A stretch of DNA of 64,000 nucleotides from Burkholderiales bacterium (lineage in GTDB: Bacteria > Pseudomonadota > Gammaproteobacteria > Burkholderiales > Burkholderiaceae_C): contig JAPLPK010000067.1 in NCBI GenBank assembly GCA_026400275.1, positions 1-64,000 on the forward strand, written 5' to 3'. The notes beneath the pieces are model-generated. The model ran no database searches. It saw only the letters and a list, made by a program, of their open reading frames with translations, and was not told the DNA's origin. The translations under genes and the position numbers were made by a program. Below are positions 1 to 10,759 of the stretch, piece after piece. The first letter of the stretch is position 1, and every line of letters begins with the position of its first letter.

Positions 1-3000
1 CGGGACAGCAGCGGCGGCGCCAGGGGGTAGTGCAGGCGAAAGTCACCTTCGAATTGTTCGCCAATCCGGGCCAGGAAGGCCGGGTCGGTCTGCAGCCGCG
101 CCACCTCGTACTCGTCCTTGTAGGCCATGAGCTTGAATAGGTAGCGGGCTACGGCTTCTGTCAGTGGCAGGCGCGAGTCCAGCGGCTGCTCGGCTTGGCG
201 CACTTGCTTCACAAAGCCACGGTAGCTGTCGGCATAGGCGGCATTCTGGTAGCCCGTCAGGAACTCCACCCGGCGCTGGACTATCGCATCAAGCGATTCG
301 CGCTTATGCCAGGTAATGGGCTGAGCAGGCGTCGCCACGCCAGCCGGGTCCAGCGCGGCTCGGCGACCCCAGGCGAAGGCTGTCTTGTTGGCCTCCACCG
401 CCATATTGTTGAGCTCGATGGCGCGCAGCAGCGAGTCCAGCTGCAGCGGTACCCAGCCCTTTTGCCAGGCGTAGCCCAGCTGCATGGGGTTGGCGTAGAG
501 GCTGTCGCCCATCAGGCGGTTGGCGGCGGCGTCAAAGTCGAAACTGCTCACCCCGCCAGCCCCCGCGGCCTGCAGGATGTCGGCCCCGCAGGCCTCGCCG
601 GGGTTGGTCCAATCGGCGTTGTGCACAAAGGCTGCCGTGGGTGCGCTGTGCGTGTTCAACACCACCTGGGTACGGCCCGGGCGCATGCGCAGCAAGGTTT
701 CCGCCCCGGCGGTGACCACCGGGTCGCAGCCCAGAATCACATCGGCCGCAGCCTGGCCCACGCGGGTGGTGCGGATAGCGTCCTGCGCATCGGCGATCAA
801 CACATGGCTCCAGGTGGCGCCGCCTTTTTGCGCCAGGCCGGCTGCGTCCTGGGTGACGATGCCCTTGCCCTCCAGGTGCGCGGCCACACCCAGCAGCTGG
901 CCTATGGTGATGACACCGGTGCCGCCCACGCCGGCCACCACAATGCCCCAGACCGTGGCGGTGCTGGGCAGCTGCGGCTCGGGCAGCAGCCCACCGTTAA
1001 ACGGGGACGCGGCCCGGTCGCCGCGCTGCTTGCGCAGCTGGCCGCCTTCCACCGTGACGAAGCTGGGGCAAAAGCCCTTCACACAGCTCAAATCCTTGTT
1101 GCAGCTGGACTGGTTGATCTGGCGCTTGCGGCCAAACGGGGTTTCCAGCGGCTCCACGCTGAGGCAGTTGCTCTGGTCGCCGCAGTCGCCGCAGCCCTCG
1201 CAAACCAGCTCGTTGATGACTACGCGCACAGCCGGGTCCACCAGGCTGCCACGCTTGCGGCGGCGGCGCTTTTCGGTGGCGCAGGTCTGGTCGTAGATGA
1301 TGATGGTCGTGCCTTGGATCTCGCGGAATTCGCGCTGGATGTCGTCCAGCAGGTCGCGGTGCTTGACCTCGACACCAGGCGCCAGTGCCACGCCTGCATA
1401 CTTCTCGGGTTCGTCCGTCACCACTACGGTTTTGATAGCGCCCTCCGCAAACACAGACTGCGCTATCTGCACAACCGAGTGACCTTCCGGGCGCTCGCCC
1501 ACGCGCTGGCCGCCGGTCATGGCCACGGCGTCGTTGTAGAGAATCTTGTAGGTGATGTTGACCCCCGCAGCAATCGCCTGGCGGATCGCCAGCAGGCCGC
1601 TGTGGAAGTAGGTGCCGTCGCCCAGGTTGGCAAAAATGTGCTGGTCGGTGGTGAAGGGCTGCTGGCCCACCCAGGGCACACCCTCGCCACCCATCTGGGT
1701 GAAGGCAATCGTGCTGCGGTCCATCCAGGTGGCCATGAAGTGGCAGCCTATGCCGCCCATGGCGCGCGAGCCCTCCGGCACCACGGTGCTGGTGTTGTGC
1801 GGGCAGCCTGAGCAGTACCAGGGCGGGCGCGCCACCGGCGCATGGCGCTGGCTGAGCGCGCGCAAGGCGCTGTCTTGCGCGTCCAGCACGGCCAGGTGGG
1901 CGTCGATACGGGCCGTCACGTCGGCATCGACGCCCAGCTTCTTCAGGCGCTGGGCCAGGGCGCGGGCGATCAGTGCGGGCGACAGGTCGGCATTGGCGCG
2001 CAGCAGCGTGTTGGCCGTGGGGTTGGCCATGGACCATTCGCCGCCGCTGAGGTCGCCCTCGGGCTCGTTGAACTTGCCCAGCACATTCGGCCGCACATCG
2101 GCGCGCCAGTTGTACAGCTCTTCCTTCAGCTGGTATTCGATGACCTGGCGCTTTTCTTCGACCACCAGAATCTCTTGCAGGCCGGTGGCGAACTCGCGCG
2201 TCAGCTGCGCCTCCAGCGGCCAGACCACGGCGACCTTGTGCAGGCGCAGGCCGATGCGGCGGCACGTTGCGTCATCTAACCCTAAATCAAGCAGCGCCTG
2301 GCGCGTGTCGTTGTAGGCCTTGCCGCTAGCGATCACGCCGAATCTATCGTGGGGGCCCTCGATCACGTTGTAGTTCAGGCGGTTGGCGCGGATGTAGGCC
2401 AGGGCGGCGTACCACTTGTAGTGCATGAGGCGCGCCTCCTGCTCCAGCGCGTGGTCGGGCCAGCGGATGTGCAGGCCACCGGGGGGCATCTGGAAGTCGG
2501 TGGGGATTTTTATGTCCACTCGCCCCGGGTCCACCCACACGGTGGCGCTGGACTCAACGATTTCCTGGATGGTCTTCATGCCGGCCCATACGCCGGAGAA
2601 GCGGCTCATGGCAAACGCGTGCAGGCCCAGGTCCAGGATCTCCTGCACATTGGTGGGGAAGAACACCGGCAGCCCACAGGCCTTGAAGATGTGGTCGCTC
2701 TGGTGGGCGGCGGTGGAGCTTTTGGAAATATGGTCGTCGCCCGCCACCGCGATCACGCCGCCCAAGGCTGTGGTGCCGGCCATGTTGGCGTGCTTGAACA
2801 CATCCGAACAGCGGTCTGCGCCCGGCCCCTTGCCGTACCAGATGCCGAACACGCCGTCAAACTTGTTGGTGCCCGGGGGGGAGAAGCCCAGCTGCTGTGT
2901 GCCCCATACGGCCGTGGCGGCTAGGTGCCCAGCGGGGAGCCCCGGTAGCCGCTGATGAAGCCCGCCGTGTGGTGCCCGGCCTGCACATCGCGCAACTGCT

Positions 3001-3130
3001 GCAGCATGGGCAGCTTGACCAAGGCCTGCACCCCGCTCATGAAGGCGCGCCCGTGTTCCAGGCGGTATTTGTCGTCGAGCGTGACCGTTTCCAGGGCCTG
3101 GAGAATGTGTTCAGGTAGCGGGGCGTTCAT
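1..3130 (-). pseudogene. Fused indolepyruvate ferredoxin oxidoreductase (IorAB-type), disrupted near its N-terminus; 3' end runs off the window
   Basis: Minus-strand translation. MNAPLPEHILQALETVTLDDKYRLEHGRAFMSGVQALVKLPMLQQLRDVQAGHHTAGFISGYRGSPLGT* ends at TAG (2921-2923). The next frame reads LAATAVWGTQQLGFSPPGTNKFDGVFGIWYGKGPGADR... and includes the Fe-S motif CEGCGDCGDQSNC...CVKGFCPSF. That frame was checked as open in sampled lines down to base 1. It is missing from the ORF track because it has no stop inside the window. Confidence 0.85.
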
Positions 3131-3219
3131 GCCGTTCCTCCTGGCTCGACGCCAAATACCGTGCGTCCGGCTACGCCGCCCGCGCTGTATTTGTGCCTTC
3201 GGCGCAAGCCGCTATGCGG

Positions 3220-3282
3220 CTTGTCGTCCAGAGAGGCACTTTCCAGGGCCTTGCGGATGCTGTCGGGCAACGGTGCGTTCAT
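3220..3282 (-). pseudogene. 5' remnant of a second, diverged indolepyruvate oxidoreductase paralog (N-terminal 21 codons)
   Basis: MNAPLPDSIRKALESASLDDK parallels MNAPLPEHILQALETVTLDDK of the adjacent gene, then turns into unrelated sequence. Confidence 0.6.
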
Positions 3283-3412
3283 CGTGCTTGTCTCCAACGG
3301 AGTGGGCTCCGCTTTGGGAAAAAGTGTATGCCTGCAGGCCGGGTAAGTGTTTGCGTTCTTTGCCTCGTTTCCCCTACTGCGCGAAAGGATCTTGCGCAGA
3401 TACAGTGAATCC

Positions 3413-3883
3413 ATGCTGGATAAGTTTGACCTCACCATCCTCGATGCTTTGCAGGCCAACGCCCGCCTGACCAATGCCGAGCTGGCCCAGCGCGTGGGCT
3501 TGTCGGCCGCGCCCTGCTGGCGGCGCGTGCGGGCGCTGGAAGAGGCCGGCTATATCCGCGGCTACCGCGCCGAGATCGACCGCCACAAAATCGGCCTGGA
3601 CGTGCTGGCCTTTGTGCGGCTGGACGCGGTGCAAAACAGCGGCCCGGCGTTGCAGGGGCTGGAGGAGGCGATACGCAACATCCCCGAGGTGGTGTCCTGC
3701 CACTACATCAGCGGCACCGGCACCTTTGAGCTGCAGGTGGTTTCGCGCGACCTGAATAGCTTCAGCCAGTTTGCCCGGCAGGTGCTGGTGAACCTGCCGA
3801 ACGTGAAAGACCTGCACACCAGCTTCTCGCTGGGCGAGGTGAAGGGCCACGGCGTCTTGCCGCTGGCGCACTTGGCTAAATAA
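3413..3883 (+). CDS. Lrp/AsnC family transcriptional regulator
   Basis: MLDKFDLTILDALQANARLTNAELAQRVGLSAAPCWRRVRALEEAGYI...; HTH plus AsnC C-terminal domain; divergent from the oxidoreductase. Confidence 0.93.
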   Translation: MLDKFDLTILDALQANARLTNAELAQRVGLSAAPCWRRVRALEEAGYIRGYRAEIDRHKIGLDVLAFVRLDAVQNSGPALQGLEEAIRNIPEVVSCHYISGTGTFELQVVSRDLNSFSQFARQVLVNLPNVKDLHTSFSLGEVKGHGVLPLAHLAK

Positions 3884-3890
3884 GCATCTT

Positions 3891-3936
3891 TTAGGGCTGC
3901 AGTGCAGATAAAACCTGCGCCAGCAGCTATGGATTT
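3891..3936. repeat. Dispersed palindromic element, copy A (left half degenerate)
   Basis: TTAGGGCTGCAGTGCAGATAAAACCTGCGCCAGCAGCTATGG. Confidence 0.6.
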
Positions 3937-4077
3937 CGCAGCACCTGAGGTACCTAGGGTTTAACCCTAGATTGCAGATGTCATACGGCTAACGGGTCGC
4001 CGGAACACAAAAACCAGCCAGATTTGGGAAGATCACCCCATCGCACCGACAACGGTGCAACAACACAAGGATTTACC

Positions 4078-4386
4078 ATGACACGCACTTTCACCCGCTT
4101 CGCCTCTTCCGCCCTGTTTGCACTGACCGCCGGCGCCTTCCTGCCCGCCCACGCTGCCACCAACGATGCCGACTTGGCAGGAGCCGTGCAATCCGCCCTG
4201 GACAGCAGTATGGGCGACGCGGCCAAGAAGCTCACCGTAACCGCCGAAGGCAGCACCGTGACCCTACACGGCTGGGCACAAGGCCCACGTGAAGAATCCA
4301 AAGCCCGCTATGTCGCGAGCAAAGTGCCGGGTGTGGGCAATGCATACAGCACGGTCCGCACTTTCTCTCAAGCCAGCAACGATTGA
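4078..4386 (+). CDS. BON domain-containing periplasmic protein
   Basis: Signal peptide followed by DADLAGAVQSALDSSMGDAAKKLTVTAEGSTVTLHGWAQGPREESKARYVASKVPGVGNAYSTV. Confidence 0.85.
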   Translation: MTRTFTRFASSALFALTAGAFLPAHAATNDADLAGAVQSALDSSMGDAAKKLTVTAEGSTVTLHGWAQGPREESKARYVASKVPGVGNAYSTVRTFSQASND

Positions 4387-4527
4387 TACCGTGGCGGCTC
4401 CTGCGGGAGCCGCGATGGGTGCGACCTGATGCGGTTTGCACCGCCGGCTTTAGGCCTGCCCTGCCCCCGGCAAGCCCAAGGCCAGCCAGACTGCATCGGG
4501 CCGCATCCATCGGCTGATTACATTGAC

Positions 4528-4566
4528 GGTGCATGCCACGCAAGCGTGGCATGCACCGCTTTTTTA
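4528..4566 (+). terminator. Rho-independent terminator
   Basis: Perfect 14-bp arms GGTGCATGCCACGC / GCGTGGCATGCACC with a 2-nt spacer, followed by GCTTTTTT. Confidence 0.85.
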
Positions 4567-4569
4567 TGG

Positions 4570-4634
4570 ATGCTTTGCTATACATTAAATAGCTGCTAGC
4601 ACAGCTAGTACCTGCGCTAGCCGATGATTTTTCT
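4570..4634. repeat. Dispersed palindromic element, copy B
   Basis: GCTTTGCTATACATTAAATAGCTGCTAGCACAGCTAGTACCTGCGCTAGCCGATGATTTTTC. Confidence 0.8.
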
Positions 4635-4750
4635 TGTGGCTCGCAAGCCTGTCACCAACCGCGTTCACCACGCCTGCGACGCGGACGCCGGCCCTGGGCT
4701 ATAGTCGCCAGCCCGCCAAACGCCCCGGCGCACACACCACAGGAGAGCCC

Positions 4751-5350
4751 ATGCAAAACCACATCACAGCCAGCCTGAACGAGGCCCAGGCAGCACTGAC
4801 TGCTCTGCTGAGCAACCCTGTGGCGCTGGCCACCATCGAAGATGCGGCCCAGTTGCTGATACGCGTGTTCGAAAACAAGGGCCGCGTGTATTCCTGCGGC
4901 AATGGCGGATCGATGTGCGATGCCATGCATTTCGCCGAGGAGCTGACCGGCCGCTACCGCCTGGACCGCCCCGGCCTGGCCGCCACCGCCATCAGCGATG
5001 CCGGCCACATGACCTGCGTGGGCAATGACCTGGGCTACGAGCAGGTGTTTTCGCGCTATGTCGAGTCCCATGGCCGACCCGGCGACTGCCTGGTGGCGCT
5101 GAGCACCAGCGGCACCAGCAAGAACGTGGTGCGTGCGGCCGCCGCCGCCCGCGCAGTGGGTATGGAAGTCATCATCCTCAGTGGCAAGCGTAGTCAGGCA
5201 CTGGAAGCTTTGAGCACGGTCTACATCTGCACGCCTGGCGGCCAGTTCGCTGACCGGGTGCAGGAGCTGCATATCAAGGTGCTGCACATCCTGATTGAGC
5301 TAATTGAGCGCAAGCTGTTTCCACAGAACTACGCCAGCGCTGCAGTCTAA
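4751..5350 (+). CDS. gmhA: Phosphoheptose isomerase (SIS domain)
   Basis: SCGNGGSMCDAMHFAEELTGRYRLDRPGLAATAISD...STSGTSKNVVRA...ADRVQELHIKVLHILIELIE. Confidence 0.9.
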   Translation: MQNHITASLNEAQAALTALLSNPVALATIEDAAQLLIRVFENKGRVYSCGNGGSMCDAMHFAEELTGRYRLDRPGLAATAISDAGHMTCVGNDLGYEQVFSRYVESHGRPGDCLVALSTSGTSKNVVRAAAAARAVGMEVIILSGKRSQALEALSTVYICTPGGQFADRVQELHIKVLHILIELIERKLFPQNYASAAV

Positions 5351-5352
5351 TT

Positions 5353-5417
5353 TTTAGAGCTACAAAAAATATAGCTGCTAGTGCCGGTAATTCCTGCGCT
5401 AGCAGCTATTTTTATGC
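5353..5417. repeat. Dispersed palindromic element, copy C
   Basis: TTTAGAGCTACAAAAAATATAGCTGCTAGTGCCGGTAATTCCTGCGCTAGCAGCTATTTTTATGCC. Confidence 0.9.
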
Positions 5418-5457
5418 CTTAGCCTAGCGCCGCAAGGGCGCCCGTGTCGCGTACGCT

Positions 5458-6801
5458 TTAGTCGCGGTCGGCCAGTACCCGGTTGACGCGCAAGGCGGCC
5501 AGGGTGCAGATCGCGCCCGACAGCAGATAAATACTCACATAGGCCAGGCCAAAGCGGGCAGATAAGCCCAGTGCAACCAGAGGGGCAAAGGCGGCGCCAA
5601 TCAGCCAGGCCATGTCGGTGGTGAACGCCGCGCCCGTATAGCGGTACTTGGCGCTGAAGTTGCTGGTCATGGCGCCAGCTGCCTGGCCATACGACAAGCC
5701 CAGCAGTGCAAAGCCGATCAAGATGAAGGCATCCTGCATGGCCGGGCCGCCGTCCAGCAAAATGGGCGCAAACACGCTGAACACCGCAATCAGGCAGGCC
5801 AGCAGGCCCAGGGTGCTGCGCCGGCCGATGCGGTCGGCTATCAGACCCGAGGCAATCACGCCAACGATGCCGATGGCGCCACCGAAGATCTGCACCACCA
5901 ACACGCTGTTCACCGGCTGGGAGGCATGTAGATTGATCCAGGACAGCGGGAACACCGTCACCAGGTGGAACAGCGCGTAGCTAGCCAGCGCAGCAAACGC
6001 ACCCAGAAACACGTTGTAGCCTTCTGCACGCAACAGCTCGATGGTCCCGGCAGGCTCCAGCTCGCGCTCTTCCAGCAGACGGGTGAATTCATCGGTCACC
6101 ACCAGCTGCAAGCGCGCAAACAAGGCCACCACGTTGATGGCAAAGGCTACATAGAAGGGAAAGCGCCAGCCCCAATCCAGGAAGTCCACCGAGGACAGGC
6201 TGGAGTGCAGATACAAATACAGGCCGCTGGCCGCCATGAAGCCGATCGGCGCGCCCAGCTGGCCCAGCATGGCGTACCAGCCACGGCGGTTTGGTGGTGC
6301 GTTCAGCGCCAGCAGCGAAGGCAGGCCGTCCCAGGAGCCGCCCAGTGCAATCCCTTGCAGGAAACGCAGCACCGACAGCATCACGATGGCGGTAAAGCCC
6401 AGGCTGGCATAGCCCGGCAAAAACGCCATGCCCGCCGTAGAGATGCCCAGCAGGAATAGCGCCGTGGTCAACTTGACGCCGCGCCCCCAGCGCCGCTGGA
6501 TGGCCATGAACAGGGCCGAGCCGATGGGGCGTGCAATGAATGCGAAGGAAAAGATGATGAAGGAATACAGCGTGCCTTCCAGCCGTCCATCGAACGGAAA
6601 AAACACCGAAGGGAACACCAGCACCGAGGCCAGGCCGTACACAAAGAAGTCGAAATACTCGGAGGTGCGTCCTATCACCACTCCCACAGCGATGTCGCTG
6701 GGGGCTACGTGACCCTGGTCTTCGGGGCCATCTGAATGGGCCGCGGGCGCCGAAGTACGTATTGGCGTGGAGGGATATTCTTGCGCGATGCTTGGCACCA
6801 T
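5458..6801 (-). CDS. MFS transporter (metabolite:H+ symporter-like)
   Basis: 12-TM pattern; EYFDFFVYGLASVLVFPSVFFPF and GRRSTLGLLACLIAVFSVFAP. Confidence 0.9.
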   Translation of the reverse strand: MVPSIAQEYPSTPIRTSAPAAHSDGPEDQGHVAPSDIAVGVVIGRTSEYFDFFVYGLASVLVFPSVFFPFDGRLEGTLYSFIIFSFAFIARPIGSALFMAIQRRWGRGVKLTTALFLLGISTAGMAFLPGYASLGFTAIVMLSVLRFLQGIALGGSWDGLPSLLALNAPPNRRGWYAMLGQLGAPIGFMAASGLYLYLHSSLSSVDFLDWGWRFPFYVAFAINVVALFARLQLVVTDEFTRLLEERELEPAGTIELLRAEGYNVFLGAFAALASYALFHLVTVFPLSWINLHASQPVNSVLVVQIFGGAIGIVGVIASGLIADRIGRRSTLGLLACLIAVFSVFAPILLDGGPAMQDAFILIGFALLGLSYGQAAGAMTSNFSAKYRYTGAAFTTDMAWLIGAAFAPLVALGLSARFGLAYVSIYLLSGAICTLAALRVNRVLADRD

Positions 6802-6966
6802 ACTTTCTCCTTGCTATATTGAAACTGTGCGGCGGACGGGTGTCGCGAGATCGCACTGTTAGGGACATGTTGCCACATGCATAGGACAAAATGTCCCAGT
6901 TTTTTGGCGCATATATCAGGGAAAATACGTAACCCATTGTGTTTCCGCTCTTTCTAACTGACTGGC

Positions 6967-8040
6967 ATGCCCTCCTTCAAAAAACTCCGCGGATTGCTTC
7001 TGTTGCCGGCCATCGCCTTGTTGGGTGGCTGCAAAGCCGTACTCATGAGCCCGTCCGGCGACATCGCTGTTCAGCAACGTGACCTGATCATTGTTTCCAC
7101 TTTGCTGATGTTGTTGATCATCATTCCGGTGATCATTCTGACGTTGGTGTTCGCTTGGCGTTACCGCAAAAGCAATACCGCAGCTACCTACGACCCCGAG
7201 TGGCACCACTCCACCAAGCTGGAGCTGATGATCTGGGGCGCACCGCTGCTGATCATCATTGCCCTGGGCGCCATTACCTGGATCAGCACCCACACGCTGG
7301 ACCCCTACCGTCCGCTGCAACGCCTGGACGCGGACCGCGTGGTTCCCGCCGACACCAAGCCGCTGGTGGTGGAAGTCGTGGCGCTGGACTGGAAGTGGCT
7401 GTTCATCTACCCCGAGCAAGGCATTGCCGTGGTAAACGAGCTGGTGGCACCGGTAGACCGCCCGATCAGCTTCAAGATCACCGCCTCCTCGGTGATGAAT
7501 TCCTTCTTTGTGCCCGCGCTGGCCGGCCAGATCTACGCCATGCCAGGCATGGAAACCAAGCTGCACGCCGTGATCAACAAGGCGGGTGAATACGAAGGCT
7601 TCTCGGCCAACTACAGCGGCGCCGGCTTTTCGGGCATGCGCTTCAAGTTCCATGGCGTGAACGAAGCCGATTTCGACCAGTGGGTCAAGACCGCCAAAGC
7701 CGGTGACGGCGGCGCGTTGGGCCGCGACGCCTACCTGAAGCTGGAACAACCCAGCAACCGTGACCCGGTGCACCGCTATGCCTCCGTGTCCGAAGACCTG
7801 TACGACGCCATCCTGAACCGCTGTGTGGAAAGCAACCGCATGTGTATGAAGGACATGATGGCCATCGATGCCCAGGGTGGCGTGGCCGGCCCGGAAGGCA
7901 AGTACAACATTGCCTCGATGGATGCAGCGACCCGCAGCCGTATTGGTGTGGACGCCACCAACCGCAAATATGTGGGCGCCATGTGCACGGTCAATGATCC
8001 TCTGGGTTCAGCGGCTAGCGCCGCGACCCAGCCGATCTGA
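6967..8040 (+). CDS. cyoA: Cytochrome bo(3) ubiquinol oxidase subunit II
   Basis: Lipoprotein signal LLGGC; YRKSNTAATYDPEWHHSTKLELMIWGAPLLIIIALGAITWISTHTLDPYRPL. Confidence 0.95.
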   Translation: MPSFKKLRGLLLLPAIALLGGCKAVLMSPSGDIAVQQRDLIIVSTLLMLLIIIPVIILTLVFAWRYRKSNTAATYDPEWHHSTKLELMIWGAPLLIIIALGAITWISTHTLDPYRPLQRLDADRVVPADTKPLVVEVVALDWKWLFIYPEQGIAVVNELVAPVDRPISFKITASSVMNSFFVPALAGQIYAMPGMETKLHAVINKAGEYEGFSANYSGAGFSGMRFKFHGVNEADFDQWVKTAKAGDGGALGRDAYLKLEQPSNRDPVHRYASVSEDLYDAILNRCVESNRMCMKDMMAIDAQGGVAGPEGKYNIASMDAATRSRIGVDATNRKYVGAMCTVNDPLGSAASAATQPI

Positions 8041-8127
8041 GGCTTAGCCCAGCCAGTTCTTTCTCCCCGCGCCGCTCATACCGGCATTTCGGCCTGAGCC
8101 GTTTATTTTTTGGCATCCGGAATCACG

Positions 8128-10131
8128 ATGTTCGACAACCTCGACCTAACAAAGCTCATATTCGGCCGTCTCACCTGGGACGCCATTCCATTCCACGAGC
8201 CGATTCTGCTGGCCACCTTCATCGCTGTGGCGATCGGTGGCGTGGCAGTGCTGGGCGCGCTGACCTATTTCCGCCTCTGGGGTTACCTCTGGCGCGAATG
8301 GTTCACCAGCATCGACCACAAACGCATCGGCATCATGTATGTCATCCTGGGTCTGGTGATGCTGCTGCGCGGCTTTGCCGACGCGGTGATGATGCGTGCA
8401 CAGCAGGCTTTGTCGTTCGGTGACAACGCCGGCTTTCTGCCGCCGCACCACTATGACCAGGTGTTCACCGCCCATGGCGTGATCATGATCTTCTTCGTGG
8501 CCATGCCCTTGGTGACCGGACTGATGAACTTTGTGGTGCCGCTGCAAATCGGCGCACGCGACGTGGCATTCCCGTTCCTGAACAACTTCAGCTTCTGGAT
8601 GACGGCCAGCGGTGCCGTGCTGGTGATGATGTCGCTGTTCGTGGGTGAATTCGCCCGCACCGGCTGGTTGGCCTACCCGCCGCTGTCCGGCCTGCTGTAC
8701 AGCCCTGACGTGGGGGTGGACTACTACATCTGGTCGCTGCAGATTGCCGGTGTCGGTACGCTGCTATCGGGTATCAACCTGTTGGCCACCATCGTGAAGA
8801 TGCGCGCACCCGGCATGAAGATGATGAACATGCCCGTGTTCACCTGGACCGCACTGTGCACCAACGTGCTGATCGTGGCTGCCTTCCCCATCCTGACCGC
8901 TGTGCTGGCACTGCTGTCGCTGGATCGCTATGTCGGCACCAACTTCTTCACCAACGACTTCGGCGGCAACGCCATGATGTACGTGAACCTGATCTGGATC
9001 TGGGGTCACCCCGAGGTCTACATCCTGGTGCTGCCGGTGTTTGGCGTGTTCTCCGAAGTGGTTGCCACCTTCTGCAGCAAGCGTCTGTTTGGCTACGCCT
9101 CCATGGTGTACGCCACGGTGGTGATCACCATCTTGTCCTACCTGGTGTGGCTGCACCACTTCTTCACCATGGGTTCAGGTGCCAGCGTCAACTCGTTCTT
9201 CGGCATCACGACGATGATCATCTCCATCCCCACCGGGGCGAAGATCTTCAACTGGTTGTTCACCATGTACCGTGGCCGCATCCGTTTTGAAGTGCCCATG
9301 CTGTGGACCATTGGTTTCATGATCACCTTCGTGATCGGCGGCATGACTGGTGTGCTGCTGGCTGTGCCACCAGCCGACTTCGTGCTGCACAACAGCCTGT
9401 TCCTGATTGCCCACTTCCACAACGTGATCATCGGTGGCGTGCTGTTCGGCTTGATGGCCGGCATCACCTACTGGTTCCCCAAGGCCTTCGGCTACAAGCT
9501 GGACTCGTTCTGGGGCAAGTGCTCGTTCTGGTTCTGGTTCGTCGGCTTCTACTTCGCCTTCATGCCGCTGTATGTGCTGGGCCTGATGGGCGTGACCCGC
9601 CGCATGAGCCACTTTGAAGACCCCTCGTTGCAGATCTGGTTCCAGATCGCAGCCTTCGGTGCTGCACTGATCGCCATCGGTATTGGCTGCTTCCTGATCC
9701 AGCTGGTCGTCAGCTACATCCGCCGTGAATCGTTGCGCGACCACACCGGTGACCCATGGCAAGGCCGTACCCTGGAATGGGCGACCTCTTCGCCACCGCC
9801 CGCCTACAACTTCGCCTTCACCCCCGTGGTGCATGACAACGACGCCTGGTGGGACATGAAGAAGAACGGCTATGTTCGCCCCACGGACGGCTTCATCGCC
9901 ATCCACATGCCCAAGAACACCGGCGCTGGCGCCATCCTGGCAGGCCTGAGCACGGTATTTGGCTTCGCAGCGATCTGGCATATGTGGCCCCTGGCCATCC
10001 TGGCCTTCCTCGCCCTGGTGGTCGCCACGATCGTGCATACCTTCAACTACAAACGTGACTACCACATCAGCGCGGACGAAGTCGTCCGTACCGAAGCCGT
10101 CCGTACCCGTCTGCTTGCCCAACATGTCTAA
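8128..10131 (+). CDS. cyoB: Cytochrome bo(3) ubiquinol oxidase subunit I
   Basis: [68 protein letters not shown]. Confidence 0.97.
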   Translation: MFDNLDLTKLIFGRLTWDAIPFHEPILLATFIAVAIGGVAVLGALTYFRLWGYLWREWFTSIDHKRIGIMYVILGLVMLLRGFADAVMMRAQQALSFGDNAGFLPPHHYDQVFTAHGVIMIFFVAMPLVTGLMNFVVPLQIGARDVAFPFLNNFSFWMTASGAVLVMMSLFVGEFARTGWLAYPPLSGLLYSPDVGVDYYIWSLQIAGVGTLLSGINLLATIVKMRAPGMKMMNMPVFTWTALCTNVLIVAAFPILTAVLALLSLDRYVGTNFFTNDFGGNAMMYVNLIWIWGHPEVYILVLPVFGVFSEVVATFCSKRLFGYASMVYATVVITILSYLVWLHHFFTMGSGASVNSFFGITTMIISIPTGAKIFNWLFTMYRGRIRFEVPMLWTIGFMITFVIGGMTGVLLAVPPADFVLHNSLFLIAHFHNVIIGGVLFGLMAGITYWFPKAFGYKLDSFWGKCSFWFWFVGFYFAFMPLYVLGLMGVTRRMSHFEDPSLQIWFQIAAFGAALIAIGIGCFLIQLVVSYIRRESLRDHTGDPWQGRTLEWATSSPPPAYNFAFTPVVHDNDAWWDMKKNGYVRPTDGFIAIHMPKNTGAGAILAGLSTVFGFAAIWHMWPLAILAFLALVVATIVHTFNYKRDYHISADEVVRTEAVRTRLLAQHV

Positions 10132-10759
10132 CACCACCGCCCACACCTCCGCCGCAGGCGCGTCGGACAAATACCGCTACTACCTGCCCAACGAGCACCA
10201 CGTCGAAAACAGCACGGCGCTGGGCTTCTGGATCTACCTGATGAGCGACTGTCTCATCTTCGCCTGCCTGTTCGCGGTGCATGCGGTGGTGGGGCGCAGC
10301 TACGCGGCCGGCCCTTCGGGCGCCGAGTTGTTCGACCTGCCCCTGGTGGCGGTCAATACCTCCATGCTGTTGCTGTCTTCCATCACCTATGGCTTTGCCA
10401 TGCTGGAGATGCAGAAGAACAAGGTCAGCGCCACCCTGGGCTGGCTGGCCATCACCGGCGTGTTCGGTGCGGTCTTCATCAGCCTGGAGCTGTATGAGTT
10501 CATCCACCTGATCCACGAAGGCGCGGGCCCGCAACGCAGTGCGTTCCTGTCATCGTTCTTCACGCTGGTGGGCACCCATGGGCTGCACGTCAGCTTCGGC
10601 ATCATCTGGCTGATCACGCTGATGGTGCAGGTGAGCAAGCACGGCTTCACCGCTGCCAACCGCCGCCGCCTGATGTGCCTGTCCATGTTCTGGCATTTCT
10701 TGGACGTGGTCTGGATCGGCGTATTTACCTTTGTCTACCTGATGGGAGTGCTGGCATGA
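10124..10759 (+). CDS. cyoC: Cytochrome o ubiquinol oxidase subunit III
   Basis: [26 protein letters not shown]...[25 protein letters not shown]; overlaps the cyoB end. Confidence 0.95.
   Translation: MSNTTAHTSAAGASDKYRYYLPNEHHVENSTALGFWIYLMSDCLIFACLFAVHAVVGRSYAAGPSGAELFDLPLVAVNTSMLLLSSITYGFAMLEMQKNKVSATLGWLAITGVFGAVFISLELYEFIHLIHEGAGPQRSAFLSSFFTLVGTHGLHVSFGIIWLITLMVQVSKHGFTAANRRRLMCLSMFWHFLDVVWIGVFTFVYLMGVLA

Noticed and set aside
195-1811. 538-aa plus-strand ORF and the similar plus ORFs at 1842-2279 and 2349-2924
   Set aside because: Antisense shadow of the GC-rich oxidoreductase gene; low-complexity G/A/H/V/R composition and no family motifs.
2921-2923. Programmed readthrough or frameshift at the TAG in the oxidoreductase gene
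   Set aside because: A coding segment normally present between SPLG and AATAVWG is also missing, which points to deletion rather than recoding.
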